DNA from: Metellina segmentata
Taxonomy: Eukaryota; Arthropoda; Arachnida; Araneae; Tetragnathidae
Length of the DNA: 64,000 nt
Assembly (NCBI GenBank): GCA_947359465.1
Contig: OX375877.1
Coordinates: 76,706,698 to 76,770,697, forward strand
Direction: 5' to 3'
The notes under the pieces are model-generated. The model saw only the letters and a program-made list of their open reading frames with translations, searched no databases and was not told the origin of the DNA. The translations under genes were made by a program, and so were the position numbers. Below are positions 55,973 through 64,000 of this stretch, in pieces (the stretch's first letter is position 1; each line of letters opens with the position of its first letter).

Positions 55973-58098
55973 TTCTTGAGTCTGGATTAGTTTACCTGGA
56001 AAACGAAGTTTTTGAGATTGAAACTAAGTTTTTATTTAATTTCTGAATTCTACCTATCTTAATTTGTTTAGTTATCACAGCTGACCTTTTCTTTAGTTAG
56101 ATTCGGAAGTTAAAAAAAGTGAGTTATTCATTTGAATTCAAAAGTTAGTTTTGGAATTATCTTCCCATCACACAAAGTAGAAAAATCTAACCGTCCTTTA
56201 AAAAACTATTGCACATATAGAAACCGAAAAATGAATACAATACTCTGATCATGGAAAGGAATAGTTTCATGAAACATAAGAAAATGGTGAACTCGTACAT
56301 TTTGAATTAAAGTCCATTAATAACAATTTATTTGGCAAACTGAACAAAATTAAAAGCTATTAGACTTGTTTAAATGAAACAAACGTGAAAGAAAAATGAA
56401 CAAAAATTTGGAGAAACAAGAACAAGTTTACTTATTCAATTTTTGCAACAGCAAAGGGCCAACTTTCGCTCAAAGTTCAGAAATAATTGGACCAATTGCA
56501 AAATAAGAATAAATAAATGCCATCGAATGCAATTGGTTTATCATTCAGGAAATATGTTTTTCTGCTTCTTTTTAAATTTTTAGATTTTCTCCATTCACTT
56601 CACTTTTGCTCTATTGAAGAGCATAGAAATAGTTATTAAGGTTAATTTTTCGCAAAAGTCAAATTTATTTTGAATTGTAATTAGCAAGGAAGCAAAGTTG
56701 AATAAAGTGACAATTTTCATATAGTTTCTTATTTGAATGTTCGCAACGATTTACATTTAAAACTTCGAAGAATAAAATGACGGACATGGCAATTCTGGCA
56801 ATGATATTCAATAAGTGTTATTAAGACACTGCGGTCTTGACTCCTTCACTGTACTTTTAACCAGAACCAAATACTAAACGCGATTACCTTGTTTTAATCA
56901 AACAACTGTCGGCTCTTTTTGCCATGCAGAGTAACACAATCTAAAAGACATGCAAAAACCAGGTAAGTTTCTTTTTTATTTGTTGACTGTTTCATGGAAG
57001 AATGCATCTGTAAAAGTGATCATACTGTGTTTGAAATATCTTAGTTCTCACTGTAGTGGTTGATGTTCAGACAAGTGTAAATAAACCTCATACGATAAAG
57101 AACTTCCGTTAGAATAAACTGAGCAGAAACTGTGAGAAAATAAGGCATTGCTGTTTGTCAAAAAAACAAAACAATTTGGTATTCAAGTGGGCAGTTTAAC
57201 ATTTGTGTTTATCGAAGATATTACTCATTCTTTAACTTCTAAATTTCAATTTTTCATGATTGACGCATTTCTAGAATGTTTTCCATGGTATTTTGAATTC
57301 CTCCTTATTGTCTTCAAACATTTTCTCGTTTTTTATTAACCAATTTTAAATCCTAAACTGGTTTGTCGGCCGCAGTGGCTCAATGGGTTTGCCTAATTGC
57401 AACAGCACCCTGAGGATAGTCAGAGCGCAGTGTTGTTTTCTGTAACTAACGAAGGGTGGTGCTTTTTGCTCTGTCATTAAATCTTTCTTTTGTGTTTGAC
57501 CGTTTACTTGACCTAAAATATTGCTTGGCCAGATCTGTGCTGACTAGTTTCATAATAAATAAAACAACCTTAAAAGATTAATTGTGAAATATAAAAAGTT
57601 ATATTGTTTGAAATATTAATATTATTTTTACACTAAGGTTTTCTTTATACTTTAAATTTCCCAAAGAAACAAATAATTTCACGCGTTTCTTTACTTAAAT
57701 AAATACTTAATATTCAGTAAAATATTGAGATGACTCTAAAACAACAACATTCATCTACATTATTTAATCATTTCTTTTCAATTATTGCAATTCAATTTTT
57801 AAGAACTTTGTTGATTTGAAATGAACATTTTCCATAAATTCTAGCAATTGTTTGGAAAATATGACTATTATTTTTTACTTGAAGGGAATATTTTACCTAT
57901 TCTCTCGGAAAGAAAACATTACAATTTGAAGGTAAAAGCTATCAATTTGTTTTTGTTTCACAAGCTATTTTAATTATTAATACCATATACCTATAAAACA
58001 TTTAGGAAGCATGGGACTTGCCTATCTATAGGGTATTTTGTGCAATCCAGTTAATTTGTCCTCAAGTGTAGTTCATAAGTTTTCAACTATACCTTACA
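55973..58098. other. AT-rich DNA; one possible SINE head fragment
   Basis: 57366-57400 (GGCCGCAGTGGCTCAATGGG) resembles a SINE-2 head without its body. The rest has no recognised feature. Confidence 0.4.
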
Positions 58099-58100
58099 TA

Positions 58101-58150
58101 CAGTACAAAGTCCCAAATTTGGAATTGTCCGAAATCAGGGCGTTTTAAAT
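58101..58150 (+). other. Isolated pogo-like transposon end
   Basis: TA|CAGTACAAAGTCCCAAATTT is repeated almost exactly at 61916-61965 in the same orientation. It looks like the TIR of a TA-targeting family, but no inverted partner was found. Confidence 0.35.
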
Positions 58151-58159
58151 GATTTCCCT

Positions 58160-58420
58160 GCAAATTCCATTTTGGTTTGCTTGCAAACCAAATGAATATT
58201 ATGAACTGTGGTTTGCTTCACAAACCAACACCATGGGCAATGCCGTTATGGTCTCTTCATTGTCAATTGGGGCCAAATTCGATAACAGCCATCATGGCAT
58301 TGCCCGTGTTTTGGAAATTTGTAGCCCATTTGAATGAATTCCCTGCAAATTCCAATTGGGTTTGGACTTCCTATTCATAAGGCTTCACAACTGTTGAACG
58401 AATCCTTGGACAGGCATTTC
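58160..58420. mobile_element. Helitron-like 3' fragment with hairpins
   Basis: It contains the perfect hairpin TTTGGTTTGC/GCAAACCAAA (58171-58192), then GGTTTGCTTCACAAACCAAC and CATGGGCAATGCCGTTATGG, which parallel the GGTTTGC hairpins and CACGGGCAACGCCGTG at the Helitron ends near 48660 and 51280. A terminal CTAG was not found. Confidence 0.5.
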
Positions 58421-58782
58421 CATGTTGGAAGATAGCATTTCACTCAATTTTCTTCAGCATCTCGTCTCAAGGTATGACGTCAAAGGTAATTGACAACCTT
58501 CACAAAGAGACAGCAAGACTGCCAATTCTTTGTGACAATTAATATACGGCATCTACGTAATTTTTTTATTGGAATAAATAGTATTTTTTTAAAAATTTGT
58601 AAGTTATAGTCTTAAGGAGAGTTCTTAATCATCAACATTATAATCTAATAAATCTAATAATAAAAACATCTAATAGTCGTACTGGAATGACTCAAAACTA
58701 TTTGTGTTCTGGGGAAATATTGGGCCCTGAAACATTTATTTTCTGCACTCTTTAACAATTGTAAATGAACTTACATAGAAAA

Positions 58783-58783
58783 C

Positions 58784-58819
<36 letters not shown>
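58783..58819. repeat. (CT)n(TA)n compound microsatellite
   Basis: A CT run of 18 bases passes directly into a TA run of 19 bases. Confidence 0.95.
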
Positions 58820-59689
58820 CAAATTTCAAGAATACAGGAAATTAAAAAAAAAAAATTTACAACAAACATGATAAAAAATGAAGAAATGTTGGTGGATCAG
58901 GGCCATAAAATGGTGTTTTCTACACATGAGCGGCATTAGGCTGAAAAAATTGCTCATATACTCCCCAAACACCATTAAAAAGCAAAAAAAAGAAGGAACA
59001 AAAGGAAATCAAACCTGCATCAGCTGGGAGATCAACAACACCAAGCCCAAAAAATTGCCACCAGATACCCAGTCCAACTAAACATCAAAATCAAACTTCT
59101 GTTAAACTGTCTTCTAAAAAACTTCTGTCTTCTAAAAAACAAAACTAAAAAAAACAAATAAAAAGCAGAAAAATAAAATCCCCAGCCCTTATTTAAAAAG
59201 AAATTCAGAAACAGTAAAATAAAAATTAAAGGCAAACTCGCATGGCTCTGAGGAAATTACGAAAAATAATTATTCATCGTTTATGTAGCTGTTGATATTA
59301 ATGAATCTTTCAAGAATAGTATTAAAGAATGAAAAAGGGGTATTTATTATTGAGAAGTGTTTTTTAGTTATTTATATTGTAATAGAAAGTTAGAATCAGA
59401 ATTACAAATTTTTCTGAAACATACCAACAGACCAGCAATCTTATTGTAGTAGATTCTTTTAGAAATATTGGAGTCCCAAAATATTAATTTAATAACTGGA
59501 AATTTAAAATCGTTACGTTTATATTAGACATTAATGTCAACTTTGCTGAATGAAACAAAGTTTTATTTTGCACCCCAACTGTTTGGTTCTTTGTTTTTTA
59601 ATTAGTTTATGTGTTTTATGTTATTATATATAGCAGGCTATTAGAGCAAGATTGGCTGCCTACAAAATCTCGAAAATTTTATTACAGTG
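58820..59689. other. AT-rich DNA, no gene recognised
   Basis: 58890-59240 is A-rich. GTTGGTGGATCAGGG and ACTCCCC...CCATTAAAAAGC phrases recur at 61310-61420 inside the hAT-like element, so this is probably an older fragment of the same family. Confidence 0.45.
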
Positions 59690-61915
59690 CAGGGTTCCCA
59701 CGGGTGCTTAGAAAGTGCTTATTTTGACCTTCCATTTCTAAGGGCCCTTAGAAGTACTTATTTTTCATCAATAGTCCTTAGAAAGTGCTTATTTTCCTTT
59801 GAAAAGAAAATAGAGTTTTCAAATGGCCATATTTTTTCACAATATTTCTGACCTTTTTTTAGCGGCTGATTGGCGATAAAACTGCTTACAAGCACGGTTT
59901 TGGTGATGATTTGGGAGCTGGGCTTGCTTGAATGGCAACCCTTGATACCCGGTATACAAATTGTTGATCGACTTTTGATGAGCAAGTATCTTGATGAGCA
60001 CATAATACACTTTCAAAACTTGAAAACCCATGAAAATCGGTCTGTTTTGGACTTGTGAGTGGCTCTAGCAATGCACAAAATAGTTGCCCTGATAGAGGAA
60101 ACTAGAATACAACCATTAAATATTAATTAATTTTGTTTTATTCAGTTACCCACGAATGCAATGTTTTAAAAATTTATTATAATTATGGGGAAGTGTATTT
60201 TTAAGTTAGTAGGTAAATCGAAAACAATATAAAGATAACTTATTTTAATTAATACTGCTATCTGAGGTAGCAACCCAATGTGTTGCAATTTTTTTTTAAT
60301 CTAGCTTTTTTTTATGCTTCTAATTCTTTTTAAAAACTATCCCCCCCCCCCCCAAAAAAAAAAAAAGAGAAATTTTGAAGAATTTCAAGGTGATTCTGCT
60401 CCGAAAATTTGAAACAATGTTATCAGTTCCGAAAAAAAAAAAAAGCTCGATTATAAAAACATTGGAGGAAAAGATTGCAAAAACCAGAGTGCTGGAGAAC
60501 TGAGAATAACCAGGGAATTTTATGAATAGGGAAAAGTCGTTTGAAAACTGAAAATTTTGGACATGCCTTATAATTTGTTTTCTCTTTGTATCAGGGTCAC
60601 AAATAGGTACTCAATGGCCGACTGTGCTTGAATTTCACTTTGCTTTTGTTATGCCATGCACAATCTGTTTCCATTGCCAGCTTATATGATTATTTTCAAA
60701 TTAATTTTGTTTTATTTAAATGATGTTTGTAAGCATATGGTGCAGTGGCGGCTGGCGCACCTTAAATCTGTCATGGCCGAAAGTCCTCGCGTTGGTTTGG
60801 TGTATAGTTTGGAGAGTGGGGCGCCAGCTCAGATGTCTCATCATCTGACCGTGGTTCAAAATTCTGAGTCAATACACTGAATGACTAAAACTTGGACGGT
60901 GGCAACTAGTTGAATATCTATTCAATAAAATTGCATTTTAATTTTTTAACATTTTTATAAATGTATCGAAGTTTTTGCATAACTCTTATGATCTGTTTTG
61001 GTTCACTGGAAAATATTTTCTTCGAAAATCGTTCGGTCTCTGATCCAGTCAAATTTGACTGACGTATATGCAACTTGCAATCCTTTTTGTGAATTAATAG
61101 TTTGCCGCTAATTTTATTTTATTGAAGCCTCCGATGTGCCAATAAATGAATTTACTTCTTATTTTCATTATGAATTTATGAAAGTGTATTATAAAATTAT
61201 TACTGGGGTGAGTAATTTCCATTTCATAAGTGAGCTGAAGTTGCAGACATAACAAGGTAAGCAATATAATTTAAAATAAAAAAATTGGGAAATTTTAGAA
61301 AATGAAAGTGTTGGTGGATCAGGGAGGAGCTTGGCCCATTCAACACAAAATGGTGGTTCCTACGTATGAGCAGCAATAAATATGCTAAAAAATTATTCGT
61401 ACACTCCCCCAAAAACCATAAAAAGCAAACACAAGCAAAACAACATGAAAAGAATTAGAAAACGAAATCAAACTCGCAGCAGCAGCTTTGAGACTGAACA
61501 CACCAAGTCCGGTCCTCCTCAAACTTAACTCTTTCCTTCCCTTTTTATAAAAGCAAAAGAAAAAACATCTGAAATGTTTTTTTTTTTGCGATCTCCAGTC
61601 TACAATGAGTTCAGTACACTTAAATTGCCAATATATATTAACGGCTGAATTTTGTAAAAATCGGACTGCTTGTTTTGAAAAATCTCATTTTTGTGTGGCA
61701 TTTTGTATGATTTAAAAAAAATAGAATTGAATATTAAATTTTTTACATACTACTGTTCTTATAAGATTAACTAATCTGTAAGAGCATCCTCATTTGGTCA
61801 AATGTCAGGTATTACATTGTTTTGTACAGTTTCTTCAATGTTTTATTTTAGTCCTTATTTTGTCTTAGAAAGTGCTTAGAAAGTCCTTATTTAGAAAAAA
61901 AGAGTGGGAACCCTG
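59690..61915. mobile_element. hAT-like element copy 2 with CAGGGTTCCCAC ends
   Basis: The left end CAGGGTTCCCACGGGTGCTT and right end GAGTGGGAACCCTG are inverted. Subterminal motifs AGAAAGTGCTTATTTT recur at the left (59706-59790) and, complemented, at the right (61860-61900). It carries no transposase. It contains a 577-bp block (60487-61063) absent from copy 1, including a headless SINE-1 body. CAGT(G/A) flanks both ends; a clean 8-bp duplication is not seen. Confidence 0.75.
60724..60870 (+). mobile_element. SINE-1 body without tRNA head
   Basis: GATGTTTGTAAGCATATGGT to CTGACCGTGGTTCAAAATTC matches SINE-1 from the head/body boundary onwards, with a deletion in the middle of the GCAACACC region. 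It starts at the same base of the body as the copy at 17331. Confidence 0.8.
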
Positions 61916-62043
61916 CAGTACAAAGTCCCAAATCTGGAACTGTCCAAAATCTGAGCATTTTGCTAACCACCTTTGTTCTCACTTTTTTACATCACACAAA
62001 AAAATTAGAAGATTTGCAAGTAAAATTAGTTGCTTTTTATTAA

Positions 62044-62778
62044 CCCCTTAAAGCACGATTTTTTTTCGGAAAAACTGTAAAAAATGATTGAGTTGATTTT
62101 TTTGACAGAAAATGAATATATAGGTATAGTGTAAGTTATATTTTGCAATTTCAGTTGTAGGGGGTGTCTAGAAAGTGTGTGGGGTAAAAGTTTTTTAAAA
62201 ATAAATTATACAAACAAAGTGTAAATGATTTGCTTACATGTTTGTTTTGAATTTCAAAATATTAAAATCAAATTGTCATACTTACAAGCATAAGAATGGC
62301 TAAAAATTCAGTTTGGTATGATATACCATTGCTGGGGGGTAAACTTTCTGATAAATTAGCATATTCAAAATCGTCAAAGTCGCTCATTTTCAGATAACTT
62401 TTTCTAAACAAGTAACAAAAACACTAGAAGAAATTAATTTATGGTTAACTGTTTACTTTTATGATATTTAACGCAGTAAAAATGGATATATTATTACCTT
62501 TTCCACACCAAACAACTGCTTTTTACAAAGAATTCCTAACAAAACATTTTAATCATCAAAATGCACCACTTGGTTTACACAAAAAAAAGGCTGCATAGAG
62601 GCTTAAAAAAAAGGCTGCATAGAACTTATTAACCATAGATGGCAATCTATGGTTAATAAGTTCAATTATAATCTAGCCAACCTATTTTTACAAGAACGGA
62701 TCTCAGACGAGCATTAGAAATAAAATAGAGGGGTATACGAGATAGCCCATGTGAGACATGGGCAAATGCGTTAAGGGG
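62044..62778. mobile_element. piggyBac-like MITE, TTAA target
   Basis: The ends CCCCTTAAAGCA and TGCGTTAAGGGG are inverted (one mismatch) and flanked by TTAA at 62040-62043 and 62779-62782. Duplicated TTAA and C-rich short TIRs are the piggyBac signature. 735 bp, no coding. A perfect hairpin lies at 62622-62663. Confidence 0.85.
62622..62663. repeat. Perfect 19-bp hairpin in MITE
   Basis: GAACTTATTAACCATAGAT, loop GGCA, then the exact complement. A duplicated AAAAAAAAGGCTGCATAGA phrase lies just before it (62581-62623). Confidence 0.97.
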
Positions 62779-62782
62779 TTAA

Positions 62783-63662
62783 AAATGTTTTTTTTTTCCT
62801 TTTTTAAAAATTATTCCTATTGATATATCTGCTATTTTACTATTGCAAACACAAAATGTGCCCACCCGGGAGGCCTTCGTACTCTATTACCTTTTATTAC
62901 AACGTTTTACTTTTTGAAATGCGCTGGTTCAAGTCTTCTAAAATTACAAAATAACTTATTGATAAATAAACAATCTCAATTCTCTAATCTACATAAATAA
63001 AAATATGTATAAAAGTTGGGAGCAAGAAAATTGCGTTTTTCTCGACTGAGTTTGTTGGTGGATTAGGCCACTCTTGCTCTGATAGCCTCATATATTCAGA
63101 GTATTATGCCTGTAGTTATGAAAATTCAAGTCTAAGCAGGTAATTTTTTTCTGTTTTCCCTTTACAAAAGAATGTCAAAGCTAACAGCATTTATTGTTTT
63201 TGGCAATTGAACTATTACTGTAGGATAAACTTTTTTAGGGAGATATGACCTGCTATTGCAGCAAAAGTGTTACTTCAATATCGGCAAGGCTTTCTCCTTT
63301 TGCTTGTGAATCGTTTTCATAGAAGGAATTTTAGGTTTTAGATTCTGTCCTGCTTGGGGTTTAATTTTTTTTTCAGATTGCCTACTGTACCTTTTAAGTT
63401 TTGGTTGTTTTTGTCAATCTGTTCCTAACAACGGTTTAGTACTAATCAAAGTAGCTTGAGAAGATGGGTGATAAACAACTGTCTGTGGCAGTGATGTTGT
63501 ATGATTAACTTTTGTTTCAATTTTTCTTTTTGGTAAATAGAATGTAGTAGAGGTATGTTTTGTATTAAATTTATATCCATATTGTACATTTATCATTTAA
63601 AATCACAAATAAAGTGTTTGTTTTTATTTTAGTGTAACCTAATTTTTCTTTTCTTTCTGTAG
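62783..63662 (+). other. Non-coding DNA upstream of kinase exon
   Basis: No feature recognised. It ends TTCTTTCTGTAG, a good acceptor for the exon at 63663. Confidence 0.5.
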
Positions 63663-63698
63663 AACTTCCTGCTTATCCTTCCAGTAGGAAATTGAATG
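63663..63698 (+). CDS. Candidate further exon of CDK-like kinase
   Basis: The 36-nt exon sits between CTTTCTGTAG and the donor GTAAGA. With the single G left from the exon at 11000-11052 it reads ELPAYPSRKLN plus one base of a following codon. CDK7 and CDK20 have a similar Pro-rich ELP/LP stretch just after the kinase domain, so sequence, phase and position fit. The join spans 52.6 kb and skips over UBE2V2, so it is inference; the exon could belong to another gene. Confidence 0.45.
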
Positions 63699-64000
63699 GT
63701 AAGATTTCAGTCTTTGATTTAAATATTATAGTCACAATCAGTAGTACTTATATTTGCAAACCATCACAAGTTCAAGGATAGTTCTGAAAATTTGGTAACA
63801 AGCCAAATTTTCTTAAATATTTGGGTGAGACTTTAAATAAAATTTGCAAAATTTTGGTTCATATAATTCAGGTTTACTACCCCTTTAAAAGGAACTAGCA
63901 AATGTAAAACTTTTGAACAAGAAATTTGAATGAAGACCTATCACATATGAATATATTTTGCACACAACAAAATTTTACTCTTGAAGTTTTTTAAGGGGAG
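63699..64000 (+). other. Sequence after candidate exon
   Basis: It begins GTAAGATTTC, consistent with an intron. No further exon is visible before the window ends. Confidence 0.45.

Overview
The window is eukaryotic nuclear DNA: AT-rich, with short exons, long introns, canonical GT/AG splice sites and a dense pile of transposable elements. An arthropod, most probably a spider or other chelicerate, fits best. The reasons are the mix of DUF4780-type and jockey-like LINEs, mariner, Tigger, hAT, Helitron and piggyBac-like relics, and tRNA-derived SINEs, together with conserved animal genes cut into small exons. The lineage call is inference; no species-specific marker was found.

Two host genes are supported, both on the + strand. 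The first is UBE2V2/Uev1A, a complete four-exon gene (26785-41917) for a 146-residue ubiquitin E2 variant, with its 3' UTR and poly(A) signals near 42653 and 42669. The second is a partial CDK-like protein kinase. Exons at 8045-8103, 9040-9141 and 11000-11052 join in phase and encode the end of the C-lobe. A 36-nt exon at 63663-63698 continues the phase. If that last join is right, the whole of UBE2V2 lies on the same strand inside a 52.6-kb kinase intron.

The rest is mobile DNA, often nested. From the left: a LINE with two open frames (1-5067) sits in the gag of an LTR retrotransposon, of which only the 5' LTR, leader and gag start remain (5068-6452). A Helitron (11120-12185) is followed by a decayed hAT (12238-15320). 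A transposon with about 345-bp terminal inverted repeats and a perfect 8-bp target duplication lies at 20315-22902, and a jockey-like relic at 24200-26350. The UBE2V2 introns hold Tigger, hAT, Helitron and CR1-like relics and a 222-bp MITE. Further right a mariner (44285-45516) interrupts a hAT-like element whose second copy (59690-61915) preserves the empty site. A hAT MITE, a Tigger carrying a nested Helitron, two more Helitrons, two SINE families with clear target duplications and a piggyBac-like MITE follow.

No CRISPR array, operon, genuine tRNA or rRNA gene, or obviously new defence or metabolic system was found. The most unusual items are the nested-gene arrangement, the unclassified long-TIR transposon, the mariner with its paralogous empty site, the head-to-head SINE pair, and three perfect 19-bp hairpins in separate repeats.
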